Positions 34,583 through 42,672 of a DNA stretch of 64,000 bases are shown here, piece after piece. Every line of letters starts with the position of its first letter. The stretch's first letter is position 1. Both the position numbers and the translations under genes were made by a program. The stretch is taken from assembly GCF_004362805.1 (NCBI RefSeq), contig NZ_SNYF01000008.1, positions 62,001 to 126,000 of the forward strand, read 5' to 3'. The DNA comes from Algoriphagus boseongensis. GTDB lineage: Bacteria; Bacteroidota; Bacteroidia; Cytophagales; Cyclobacteriaceae. The notes beneath the pieces are model-generated. The model saw only the letters and a list, made by a program, of their open reading frames with translations. It was not told the origin of the DNA and searched no databases.

Positions 34583-35134
34583 ATGAAAAAAATTTTGTGG
34601 GTTTTCTTTCTTCTTTCACTCGCAGGAACAGCCAATGCTCAGTTTGGAATAAGGGCAGGATACAGCTCGGCAAACTTCTCAGACACCAACTTTAGCTCGA
34701 GATCAGGGTTTCATGCGGGTGCATATTATTCGATTGGAACAAGCTTTATCAAGATTGAGCCAGGGCTTCAGTTTGCACAGAAGGGATATAAAGGGACCGA
34801 TGATTTTGGGGTAATAATTGATGAGCAGCTTAATTACATTGATATTCCTGTTTTGGTCAGATTAAGTTTACTTCCCATGGTCAATGTGTTTGCCGGTCCC
34901 CAGGCATCTTTGTTGGTCTCTAGAAATTACCAATTGGGTCCAATTAATTCCACAAGTCTTGATGTATTGACAGCTTATGATTTGGAAGGTGTGGTAGGTG
35001 CGCAGGTGAATTTGCCAATGGGTTTAAATCTTCAAGCCAGCTATGACATCGGGCTTCGCTCTTTGAATTACTTTAATACAGATGTGAAAAATCGGGTGTT
35101 TAAAATTTCCCTAGGCTACTCCTTTAACAATTAA
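34583..35134 (+). CDS. porin family / outer membrane beta-barrel protein
   Basis: A 183-residue exported protein with a signal peptide cut near ANAQ. The mature part starts FGIRAGYSSANFSD and ends KISLGYSFNN, typical of the eight-strand PorT/outer-membrane beta-barrel (OMP_b-brl_2) family. Divergent from the Crp-like regulator over 69 bases. No function can be assigned. Confidence 0.85.
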   Translation: MKKILWVFFLLSLAGTANAQFGIRAGYSSANFSDTNFSSRSGFHAGAYYSIGTSFIKIEPGLQFAQKGYKGTDDFGVIIDEQLNYIDIPVLVRLSLLPMVNVFAGPQASLLVSRNYQLGPINSTSLDVLTAYDLEGVVGAQVNLPMGLNLQASYDIGLRSLNYFNTDVKNRVFKISLGYSFNN

Positions 35135-35140
35135 TCCTCT

Positions 35141-35175
35141 TAAATCCCGGGTCAAAATCCGGGATTTATTTTTTC
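35141..35175. terminator. bidirectional terminator, porin-like gene / ruvC
   Basis: AAATCCCGG (35142-35150) pairs with CCGGGATTT (35159-35167), loop 8, followed by ATTTTTT. It overlaps the ruvC stop codon by two bases. Confidence 0.85.
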
Positions 35176-35741
35176 ACCCTATTGGGATTTTCTTCGATAA
35201 AAGATTTCCATCCTTCATTTCTCCCGCGGGTTTGAACTCTGCCTTCATGAAAATGATGACACAAAGCCACTGCCAACGCATCCGTGGCATCCAATAATTT
35301 GGGCAGTTCTGCAATTCCAAGTAATGTTTGAAGCATAGCCGCCACTTGCTCCTTGGAGGCATTTCCATTGCCGGTAACAGATTGTTTGACTTTTTTCGGA
35401 GAATATTCCGTGATCGGGATCTCTTTGGAAAGTGCAGCCGCCATAGCTACACCCTGAGCTCTTCCCAGCTTGAGCATGGATTGCACGTTTGCTCCATAAA
35501 AAGGGGCTTCCAAAGCCACAGAGTCGGGTGCGAATTCCTCAAGTATCCCACTGATCCGCTCAAAAATTTTCTTCAGCTTCAATTCGTGGGTTTCGTACTT
35601 TTTAAGATGAATTACCCCGTACTGGAGAATTTTATATTTCTTTCCCTCGGTCAAAATCAACCCATAGCCCATGACCGTGGTGCCCGGGTCAATGCCTAAA
35701 ATGATTTTTTCTTTCGGTGGTTTTTGTTCTTCTTTACTCAC
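35166..35741 (-). CDS. ruvC: Holliday junction resolvase RuvC
   Basis: Crossover junction endonuclease, 191 residues. The four metal-binding acids are identifiable: Asp18 in ILGIDPG, Glu78 in VALEAPF, and Asp151 and Asp154 in DATDALAVALCHH. The C-terminus extends about 25 residues beyond the core. Resolves Holliday junctions with RuvAB, which are not in this window. Its start overlaps no gene and is divergent from the glycosyltransferase gene by 21 bases. Confidence 0.95.
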   Translation of the reverse strand: MSKEEQKPPKEKIILGIDPGTTVMGYGLILTEGKKYKILQYGVIHLKKYETHELKLKKIFERISGILEEFAPDSVALEAPFYGANVQSMLKLGRAQGVAMAAALSKEIPITEYSPKKVKQSVTGNGNASKEQVAAMLQTLLGIAELPKLLDATDALAVALCHHFHEGRVQTRGRNEGWKSFIEENPNRVKK

Positions 35742-35762
35742 CCCTGCAAGTTAGGCGAAAAG

Positions 35763-36866
35763 ATGATCAGTTTTTACCTCCTTTGGTGTATTGGCTACTT
35801 TATCCTATTGGCTTTACTAAGTCAAAAATGGCCAAAAGATCATTTAACCTTCCCTTTTCGTCCTCTTTCTAAAAAAGTCTCTTTGATCATTCCTTTTCGA
35901 AATGAGCAGGAAAACGCATTGCCGCTTCTAAAAGAACTTAAAAAAATGGAGCAGGAAAATTTGGAAATTCTCTTAGTCGATGACCAAAGCGAAGACGATT
36001 CCTTTCAAATTTTCCTAGAAAACAGCAAGGGTTTTTCCTCCCTTCGTTTATTGAGAAGTCCTGGGATTGGGAAAAAGGCTGCCCTGGATTTTGGGATAAA
36101 AAATGCCCAAGGTGACTTGATTCTAACCTCTGATGCGGATTGTTTTTTTCCTGATAATTGGGTTGAAAACATGGTTTCGGCATTTGATGATATTCATGTT
36201 CAACTAGTAGCGGGACCGGTAATTTCCGACAAGAAAGAATTTAGTTTTTCTCTAAGTTTTCAACAGATTGAGTGGGCAAGCATTCTCTTATTGACCAATT
36301 TTTCATTCCAAAATCAAGCCCCATTGATGTGTAGCGGAGCAAATTTGGCTTTCCGCAAGATTGCTTTTCTGGAAGTTGAGGGATATCAGGGCAATGAACA
36401 TTTACTTTCCGGGGATGATGAGTTCTTGCTCAAAAAAATATTTTCCAGATTTGGGCCGGATTCCTGCAAATACCTTCCAAGCTCAGCTGTTTTAGTAAAC
36501 ACCTCTGCTCAGGATACATGGGCTGGTTTAATTAATCAAAGGGTACGATGGGCGGGGAAATGGAAGGTGCATCATTCTTTTAGCCATGGGTTTGCTAGTC
36601 TTTTGGCCTTTGGAATTCAAATAATCTGGCTTTCCAGTTTTTACTTTTTGTTTCACAATCCCAAATTTTGGTTGATGATGTTGGTTCTTTGGGGTGCGAA
36701 AGTTCAGGCGGAGAAGATGGCTCTTGGAAAGGTATTGGATAGTCTGGAAGTCCCCAGGTCTAATTTTGATTTTATTTTGACCTCAATTATTCATCCTTTT
36801 TATGTCATTCGGGTCGGAATTGGGGCTATTTTAGGAAAATTCTCCTGGAAGGGCCGCTCCAACTGA
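35763..36866 (+). CDS. membrane glycosyltransferase family 2 (QxxRW type)
   Basis: Integral-membrane GT2 enzyme of 367 residues from ATG 35763 (a longer frame from 35724 would overlap ruvC). One N-terminal helix, then the GT-A domain with IIPFRNEQENA near 44, VDDQSEDDS near 72, TSDADCFF near 125 (DxD-like), SGANLAFRK, GDDEFL and QRVRW near 258 (QxxRW of processive enzymes), and two to three C-terminal helices. Likely builds or elongates an envelope or extracellular glycan. It heads a same-strand run with a phosphatase, a deacetylase and a second GT2. Confidence 0.87.
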   Translation: MISFYLLWCIGYFILLALLSQKWPKDHLTFPFRPLSKKVSLIIPFRNEQENALPLLKELKKMEQENLEILLVDDQSEDDSFQIFLENSKGFSSLRLLRSPGIGKKAALDFGIKNAQGDLILTSDADCFFPDNWVENMVSAFDDIHVQLVAGPVISDKKEFSFSLSFQQIEWASILLLTNFSFQNQAPLMCSGANLAFRKIAFLEVEGYQGNEHLLSGDDEFLLKKIFSRFGPDSCKYLPSSAVLVNTSAQDTWAGLINQRVRWAGKWKVHHSFSHGFASLLAFGIQIIWLSSFYFLFHNPKFWLMMLVLWGAKVQAEKMALGKVLDSLEVPRSNFDFILTSIIHPFYVIRVGIGAILGKFSWKGRSN

Positions 36867-36900
36867 AGTTTGATTAATTTTAAGACACAAACCTTTTCCC

Positions 36901-37152
36901 ATGAGTGACGCAGAATTTGACCTGCTCGATGAGTTGTATTTTGTCCAGCATTATTCTTACCTCCAAGAAGTCTTGGGTTGGGAGGATCAATTGATCCTGA
37001 CCACCTTGGATTTGCTTTATCAAAAAGGGATGATTAAATGCCTTAACGAACCGGATCAGGAGCGATTTGATCAAGTTGATCTTTTTAAAGAGGGAGAAAA
37101 CCTCTACTATTTGGCCACCAAAAAAGGGCTTATGGCCCATAATGCAATCTAG
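36901..37152 (+). CDS. small hypothetical protein, phosphatase-linked
   Basis: An 83-residue acidic protein with no signal peptide, not recognised by me. Sequence suggests a compact helical or winged-helix-like bundle (DELYFVQHYSYLQEVLGWED, LILTTLDLLYQKGMIKCL). It lies 3 bases before the GAF-PP2C phosphatase gene, so the two are surely co-transcribed and a regulatory or binding partner role is an inference. It could also be a stand-alone DNA-binding winged helix. Confidence 0.7.
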   Translation: MSDAEFDLLDELYFVQHYSYLQEVLGWEDQLILTTLDLLYQKGMIKCLNEPDQERFDQVDLFKEGENLYYLATKKGLMAHNAI

Positions 37153-37155
37153 AAA

Positions 37156-38367
37156 TTGGCACAGGAAACTTATAAATATCAGCGTAAGGAACTTGAGCTT
37201 AAGGCTCTTTTGGAAATTACTCAGGCGATTAATGAAAATCAGTCTGAGTCTGTGTTGCTGAATATTTTCAAGTTTACCTGCCTTGTCCACTTGGATATCA
37301 AATCCCTGATTTTATATGTAGAAAGGGAAGGGGTTTTTGAGAAAAAGATCGCTCATGGGGTAAAAGGAAAAATTCCAGCTGAATTAGCCAAAAGCAAGGT
37401 TCATGATCAAAGAGAAACCGGAGAGTTGGAGTTGGAGCTTTCGGATGGATATTCCTTTGCCGAGTTGGAAACCTACCTTCCCGTCTATCACAAAGACAAG
37501 ATGCTGGCGATCCTTTTCCTAAAAAGGAAATCTGAAGAGGTAGAACTGGATCTTGATTTTACACAGGCCATTGCCAATATTTTGGTAGTGGCTCTTGAAA
37601 ATAAGCGCTTTGCCAGAAAGCAATTGCAGCAAGAAGTATTTAATAGAGAGGTAGCGATCGCATCACAGGTTCAGCAAATGCTTTTCCCTGCAGAACTCCC
37701 GGACACCCAAGAGATGAAGGCAAAAGTAACCTACTTTCCCCATAGCATGGTGGGAGGGGACTATTACGACTTGATCAGAAAGTCCAAGGAAAAGGTCTAC
37801 TTCTGCATTGCAGATGTTTCTGGAAAAGGAATAGCTGCAGCTCTTTTGATGTCTAATTTTCAGGCTACACTCAGGACTTTGCTAAGAAGTGATGCCAGCT
37901 TGGAAGTGATTGTTCACCAATTGAACTATACTCTTTTTGAGAATACCAAAGGTGAGCGGTTTATTACTTTTTTCTTGGGTGAATATGATTTCGCCAAAAA
38001 GAAATTGAGATATGTGAATGCTGGACATAATCCCCCGATTCTTTGTTGGGAAAAATCCATGAAAGCCGAATTATTGGAAGCAGGAACTACCATTCTTGGT
38101 GCTTTCGAGGAACTTCCATTTTTGGAAATCGGGGAGAGAAAGGGTCTTGAAAAATTCACAATCCATCTTTACACCGACGGACTTACAGAGGCTATGAATT
38201 CCATGGATGAGGAGTATGGTGAGGATAGGTTTAGGGAATTTGTTGGACAGCATTTTTGCATTGATCCTGAGGTTTTTCATGAGGAATTTTTCAAGGAAAT
38301 GCAGGCCTTTTCCCAAAAAGTCCCGCTTAAGGACGATTTGACATTGCTTTCTATCCGCTTTTCCTGA
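37156..38367 (+). CDS. GAF domain PP2C-type serine phosphatase (SpoIIE/RsbU-like)
   Basis: Cytoplasmic phosphatase of 403 residues. A GAF-like sensor region covers about 15-150, then a helical linker carrying ASQVQQMLFPAELP near 171, and the PP2C/SpoIIE domain: GGDYYDLI near 197, IADVSGKGIAAALLMSN near 217, NAGHNPP near 285, LYTDGLTEA near 337 and DDLTLL near the end. The Asp residues of these segments form the metal site. The start is a TTG at 37156; no ATG gives a better N-terminus. RsbU-like enzymes usually act on an anti-sigma antagonist; no antagonist or anti-sigma gene is adjacent, so the substrate may lie elsewhere. Confidence 0.9.
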   Translation: MAQETYKYQRKELELKALLEITQAINENQSESVLLNIFKFTCLVHLDIKSLILYVEREGVFEKKIAHGVKGKIPAELAKSKVHDQRETGELELELSDGYSFAELETYLPVYHKDKMLAILFLKRKSEEVELDLDFTQAIANILVVALENKRFARKQLQQEVFNREVAIASQVQQMLFPAELPDTQEMKAKVTYFPHSMVGGDYYDLIRKSKEKVYFCIADVSGKGIAAALLMSNFQATLRTLLRSDASLEVIVHQLNYTLFENTKGERFITFFLGEYDFAKKKLRYVNAGHNPPILCWEKSMKAELLEAGTTILGAFEELPFLEIGERKGLEKFTIHLYTDGLTEAMNSMDEEYGEDRFREFVGQHFCIDPEVFHEEFFKEMQAFSQKVPLKDDLTLLSIRFS

Positions 38368-38370
38368 GTT

Positions 38371-38997
38371 ATGGTTTTCCATTCAGTCCCAAAACCCATT
38401 CAACTGATTTTTCCTAAAAGAAAATGGGAAGGGGATGGGAAGGACGACCAGGTTTATCTCACTTTTGATGATGGACCTGTTCCGGGAGTCACAGATTTTG
38501 TTTTAGAGGAGCTTTCAAAGAGAGATCAAAAAGCCACCTTTTTCATGGTGGGCGATAATGTAAGGAAGCATTCATCTCTGGCAAAAGAAGTCCTTTCGGA
38601 AGGTCATGGGATAGGGAATCATACCTATAGCCATTTGAATGGGTATAAGACTTCCTACGAGACCTATTACAAGGATTTTTTAGTGGGAGAAAATATTTTC
38701 CAAGACAACTTGGGAATTAAAACCTCACTTTTTCGGCCTCCATATGGTTTGCTAAAGCATTCTCAAGCTGAGCAAGTGCGTGAAACCCATCAAATCATCA
38801 TGTGGAGTGTACTTAGCGGAGATTATTCAACTGCCCTAGATTCCTCCCAAGTCTTGGTCGAAACCCAAAAAAGAACAAAAGCCGGAAGTATTGTGGTATT
38901 TCATGACCAGGAAAAAACCACCCAAGTCTTACCAGAAATTCTTCCAAGCTTTCTGGACTTTTTGATCGATAGAGGTTTGAAAACTGCCTTGCTCTGA
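38371..38997 (+). CDS. polysaccharide deacetylase family protein (NodB homology)
   Basis: Carbohydrate esterase family 4 domain of 208 residues without an obvious signal peptide. Motifs: TFDDGP near 30-35 (catalytic base and metal Asp), HTYSH near 88-92 (metal His pair), RPPYG near 116-120, WSVLSGDYS near 139 and VFHD near 172. It probably removes N-acetyl groups from a glycan precursor or, given no exporter signal, an intracellular or lipid-linked sugar. TGATG junction with the second glycosyltransferase. Confidence 0.9.
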   Translation: MVFHSVPKPIQLIFPKRKWEGDGKDDQVYLTFDDGPVPGVTDFVLEELSKRDQKATFFMVGDNVRKHSSLAKEVLSEGHGIGNHTYSHLNGYKTSYETYYKDFLVGENIFQDNLGIKTSLFRPPYGLLKHSQAEQVRETHQIIMWSVLSGDYSTALDSSQVLVETQKRTKAGSIVVFHDQEKTTQVLPEILPSFLDFLIDRGLKTALL

Positions 38998-40103
38998 TGA
39001 TTTGGTTAGCCTTGGCAATTTGTGTTTGGGGGATTTTCCAAAATCTAATTCAAATTCTGCTGATTTATTTTCGCTGGAAAAATCATTCAGCGGCCTCTCC
39101 TTCAAAATGGCCAATGGTTTCCATTTTAATTGCAGTTCGGAATGAGGAATTGGAATTACCCAAATTGCTGGAAAGCTTGGATGAGCTGGATTATCCAGAA
39201 TCCAAATTGGAAATTCTTTTTGCTGATGATAATAGCACTGACAGAACTCTAGATTTACTCCAAGAATGGGCTGGAGGAAATGGGAACAGGCGAATTTTTC
39301 ATATTGGCACCTCGGAAGAAGGGGAATTTCACCCCAATGGTAAAGCCAATGCCTTGGCGTTTTTAGGAAAGGAAGCCAAAGGGGAACACTTTTTTTTCAC
39401 GGATGGAGATTGTGTGGTACCAACATCATGGGTCAAAGAAGGGATAAGTTCCTTTATTGGAAATACTGGAATTTTGATAGGAATTACTGCTGTTAAGACC
39501 AAAGGGTTTTTCAGTCAAATGCAAGCCTTGGATTGGTGGAATACCTTGGGTATTGTCAAAGTGGTCACTGATTTGAGACTACCCACAACCGGGTTGGGAA
39601 ATAATATGGTGATTTCTCGAGACGCTTATATTAAAAGTGGAGGTTTTGAGAACTTGCCTGAGGGACTTACTGAAGATCTGGAAATTTCAAGAGCTATCGT
39701 CAATTCAGGATTTACTATTAATCAGCAGGTTTCTGATAAAATATTGGTGCATACTAAGGCGGAGTATTCCTTGAGAAAATTACTCGAACAAAGGAAAAGA
39801 TGGGTGGGAGGAGCCATGACGCTCTCGCTTGGTTGGAAAATTCTTTTGGGTCTTCAGTTTATTTTCTTTCCGGCAATAATTTTTCTGATTGCTATGGATT
39901 TCAAAACCGGGATTTCGATTTGGTTAATTAAAGTCTTCCTACAATCTGTTTTCATTGCATTTTTTGCAAAAAAGGCCCGGCAGAAAATTGGGTTTTTGTA
40001 TCTATTTGTCTTTGATTTTTACCAATTACTCTCCTATACCCTTACTATTCTTTATTACTTTTGGCCCTCACCAGTAGAATGGAAGTCCAGAAGATACCCA
40101 TGA
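38997..40103 (+). CDS. membrane glycosyltransferase family 2 (QxxRW type)
   Basis: Second GT2 of the run, 368 residues. N-terminal helix, GT-A domain with SILIAVRNEELELP near 40, FADDNSTDRT near 74, FTDGDCVVP near 129, TGLGNNMVIS near 198, EDLEIS and QRKRW near 265, then three C-terminal helices. Only moderately similar to the first GT2, so it probably adds a different sugar or linkage. Its stop overlaps the tatD-family start (ATGA). Confidence 0.87.
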   Translation: MIWLALAICVWGIFQNLIQILLIYFRWKNHSAASPSKWPMVSILIAVRNEELELPKLLESLDELDYPESKLEILFADDNSTDRTLDLLQEWAGGNGNRRIFHIGTSEEGEFHPNGKANALAFLGKEAKGEHFFFTDGDCVVPTSWVKEGISSFIGNTGILIGITAVKTKGFFSQMQALDWWNTLGIVKVVTDLRLPTTGLGNNMVISRDAYIKSGGFENLPEGLTEDLEISRAIVNSGFTINQQVSDKILVHTKAEYSLRKLLEQRKRWVGGAMTLSLGWKILLGLQFIFFPAIIFLIAMDFKTGISIWLIKVFLQSVFIAFFAKKARQKIGFLYLFVFDFYQLLSYTLTILYYFWPSPVEWKSRRYP

Positions 40104-40876
40104 ATTTGATCGATACCCATGCGCACATCTATTCCTCTAAGTTTGACTCTGACAGGGATCAGGTAATTGAGGAAATTATCCAATCCGGTGTGGAGCGTAT
40201 TTTCATGCCTAATGTAGATGTGGAGACCATTGATAGGATGTTGGAATGTGAATCCAGATACGGAGATCTTTGCATTCCGATGATGGGGCTTCACCCTTGT
40301 GATGTGAAAGATGATTTTGAAAAGCAACTCTCCATCATGGAGGATTGGCTCAATAAACGATCTTTTGCTGCTGTGGGAGAGATTGGTACGGATTTGTATT
40401 GGGACAAAACGACCTTTGATATCCAAAAGGAAGCCCTGGAAATTCAATTGGGTTGGGCGAAGGCCAAAGGCTTGCCCGTAGTACTTCATTGCAGGGAGTC
40501 TATTGATCAGACAATTGAGATTATTGAAAATGCTCAGGATGGCACTTTAACAGGAATTTTTCACTGTTTCACCGGAACTTTAGCCCAGGCAAAAAAGATT
40601 ACTGAATTGGGGTTTTTATTAGGGATCGGAGGAGTGGCTACTTATAAAAATGGAGGACTGGATCAGGTGCTTCCTTTTATTGGATTGGATCATCTGGTTT
40701 TGGAAACTGATGCACCTTATTTAGCTCCTGTTCCATTTCGAGGAAAACGAAACACACCTGCCTATTTGCCTTATATTGCAGAAAGAGTGGGTGATTTATT
40801 GGAGATTTCTTCTGCAGAAGTGGCTTTGAAAACTAAAGAGAATGCGCTTCGATTATTTAAGGAAATTGAGAAATGA
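40100..40876 (+). CDS. TatD family hydrolase (metal-dependent DNase)
   Basis: Amidohydrolase-like TIM barrel of 258 residues. Metal ligands are visible in DTHAHIYSS near 4-12, GEIGTDLYW near 91, VLHCRES near 127, FHCFTG near 153 and LETDAPYLAP near 203. The start at 40100 forms an ATGA junction; the frame from 40061 would lie inside the glycosyltransferase gene. Known relatives are 3'-5' DNases involved in repair. Confidence 0.93.
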   Translation: MNLIDTHAHIYSSKFDSDRDQVIEEIIQSGVERIFMPNVDVETIDRMLECESRYGDLCIPMMGLHPCDVKDDFEKQLSIMEDWLNKRSFAAVGEIGTDLYWDKTTFDIQKEALEIQLGWAKAKGLPVVLHCRESIDQTIEIIENAQDGTLTGIFHCFTGTLAQAKKITELGFLLGIGGVATYKNGGLDQVLPFIGLDHLVLETDAPYLAPVPFRGKRNTPAYLPYIAERVGDLLEISSAEVALKTKENALRLFKEIEK

Positions 40877-41940
40877 ATTATAAAATCGTAAGACTTAAGA
40901 CCAGCGGGAAAATTGGTAAAACCGCTTCCGTCTTAATTATATATACTGGAGGGACCTTAGGAATGGCTTATGATGATTCAGGAGCCTTAGTCCCATTTAA
41001 TTTTGGGTTGATTCTGGAAAAAATCCCAATTCTATCCAACATGAATATCGCCATTACGGTGATTTCTTTTCCAGAACCCATTGATTCCTCTAATGTGACC
41101 ATGCGGCATTGGAAAGACATGGCCTATATCATTTATGAGAATTATGATAGCTACGATGGCTTTGTAGTAGTTCATGGTACGGATACCATGGCCTATTCCG
41201 CATCCATGCTAAGCTATATGCTAAATGGATTAAATAAGCCTGTGATTTTTACAGGAGCCCAGCTTCCTATCTCAGCCATGAGGTCAGATGCGCGGGAAAA
41301 TTTGGTGACTTCCCTCGAAATAGCTTCAGCTAAAGTAAATGGGAATCCGATAGTGCCGGAAGTATGTATTTTCTTCAATCATATGCTACTTCGCGGAAAT
41401 CGCTCCAAAAAGGTCCAGAGCATCCATTTCGATGCCTTTGAATCAGAAAATTATCCTCCTCTTGCAGAGGCGGGGATCGTTATAGATTACAATACCAATG
41501 CGATTCGCCCCTATGAAGCCAATAGAAAGTTGGTAAATATGAATCAGCTGGATAATAATGTGATGGTCTTGAAATTATTTCCGGGAATCACGGATAAGAT
41601 TATGGATTCCTGTTTTGCTACTCCGGGATTAAAGGGAGTAGTATTGGAAACCTATGGTTCCGGGAATAGTCCATCTGAAAGTTGGTTTATGAAATCTCTG
41701 GAAAAGGCTATAAAAAAGGGACTCATTATATTAAATGTGTCTCAATGTAATGGCGGTAGGGTGATCCAGGGAAGATATGAAACCAGTAAGGAGCTTTTGG
41801 CGGTCGGCGTAGTAAGTGGGGCGGATATGACTACCGAGGCGGCAATTACTAAGTTGATGTTTTTGTTGGGTCAGAATTATTCCAGAGAGGAAATCAGTAA
41901 AAAGCTTACCCAATCTCTGGCAGGGGAAATCACGGCTTGA
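40873..41940 (+). CDS. ansA: type I (cytoplasmic) L-asparaginase
   Basis: Hydrolyses asparagine to aspartate and ammonia. 355 residues with no signal peptide, so type I. The first catalytic Thr lies in IYTGGTLGMAYD near 23-34; VVHGTDTMAYSASML near 96 carries the second Thr-Asp pair, followed by TGAQLPI near 120. The C-terminal allosteric-type domain includes TTEAAITKL. Last gene of the run that starts at 35763; ATGA junction with the TatD gene. Confidence 0.93.
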   Translation: MNYKIVRLKTSGKIGKTASVLIIYTGGTLGMAYDDSGALVPFNFGLILEKIPILSNMNIAITVISFPEPIDSSNVTMRHWKDMAYIIYENYDSYDGFVVVHGTDTMAYSASMLSYMLNGLNKPVIFTGAQLPISAMRSDARENLVTSLEIASAKVNGNPIVPEVCIFFNHMLLRGNRSKKVQSIHFDAFESENYPPLAEAGIVIDYNTNAIRPYEANRKLVNMNQLDNNVMVLKLFPGITDKIMDSCFATPGLKGVVLETYGSGNSPSESWFMKSLEKAIKKGLIILNVSQCNGGRVIQGRYETSKELLAVGVVSGADMTTEAAITKLMFLLGQNYSREEISKKLTQSLAGEITA

Positions 41941-41963
41941 TTTTCGGGAAATTTTAAAAGCTG

Positions 41964-41995
41964 TTTGGAATCGGGAGGAATAATAATTTTCTTTG
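41964..41995 (+). promoter_or_regulatory. candidate tRNA-Ser promoter (TTTG-N20-TTTCTTTG)
   Basis: TTTG at 41964-41967, a 20-base spacer and TTTCTTTG at 41988-41995, one mismatch from TAnnTTTG, about 37 bases before the tRNA. Confidence 0.5.
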
Positions 41996-42031
41996 CACTC
42001 CGATTCAGAAATGGGTCAGTAAATTCAACAC

Positions 42032-42119
42032 AGAGAGGTGTCCGAGTGGTTGAAGGAGCACGCCTGGAAAGTGTGTATACCCCTAAAGGGTATCGAGGGT
42101 TCGAATCCCTTCCTCTCTG
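42032..42119 (+). tRNA. tRNA-Ser(GGA)
   Basis: Type II tRNA of 88 bases. Acceptor AGAGAGG/CCTCTCT, anticodon stem CACGC/GTGTG with loop CTGGAAA giving GGA (reads UCC/UCU), a long variable arm (TACCCCTAAAGGGTA paired) and T-arm GAGGG-TTCGAAT-CCCTT. CCA is not encoded; discriminator G. Confidence 0.95.
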
Positions 42120-42124
42120 CAGAT

Positions 42125-42158
42125 AAGCCAACTTTAGCAATAGAGTTGGCTTTTTTGT
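42125..42158 (+). terminator. tRNA-Ser terminator
   Basis: GCCAACT/AGTTGGC stem with a 10-base loop followed by TTTTTTG, starting a few bases after the tRNA. Confidence 0.85.
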
Positions 42159-42578
42159 TTTACAAAACTCTAAGAAATTCGAGAATGAATAGGAATTCTT
42201 TGCCTTGAAATTTTAAAAAAGAGGGAAACAAGAATCGAATCCCTTCCAGTATGGGGAGATTTTTAGAACTAAATTTTGATAGAAAATAAAAATTTGGAGA
42301 CTCTAATTTTTGAGCATTCAGGATTTATAATTTTTAAAATATTCCGAATTCAAATCAATAATCAGTTAAAAGGTATTTTAATAATCTTGAGACATATGTT
42401 TTAGTGTATTGATTTTCAACTGATTCACTTTTTATTAGGATCGTCGAAGGCCTAAACTTGGTTTTCCATAAAGATTTTTGACGAATTAGAACTGTGGTGA
42501 TTTTTGCTCCATTCATGTAAAAATTGGCTCAAATTCACTTTAAACAAGGCATTCTTTCAAAAAAGTTAAAAGCACCCA

Positions 42579-42610
42579 TTGTTTTTTGAATTTAAAAAAT
42601 GATAACTTTA
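42579..42610 (+). promoter_or_regulatory. candidate exbB operon promoter (TTG-N21-TAACTTTA)
   Basis: TTG at 42579-42581, a 21-base spacer and TAACTTTA at 42603-42610, one mismatch from TAnnTTTG; about 60 bases before the exbB ATG. Confidence 0.4.
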
Positions 42611-42672
42611 AAACTCGATTTTAATCTGGAAACCATTTAACCTTTATCAAAAGTCTATTTAAAAAACACATT

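Larger units (their letters stand above)
42120..42672. other. 553-base AT-rich intergenic region before exbB
   Basis: Contains the tRNA-Ser terminator and the exbB promoter candidate. I see no convincing ORF, tRNA or known riboswitch in the remaining roughly 400 bases, which are strongly AT-rich with many A/T runs. Confidence 0.6.

Noticed and set aside
41877..42140. 87-residue minus-strand ORF over tRNA-Ser
   Set aside because: It overlaps the ansA 3' end and the whole tRNA; typical false ORF opposite a tRNA.
42159..42578. Riboswitch before exbB
   Set aside because: No recognisable riboswitch core or conserved stems; A/T richness alone explains weak hairpins.
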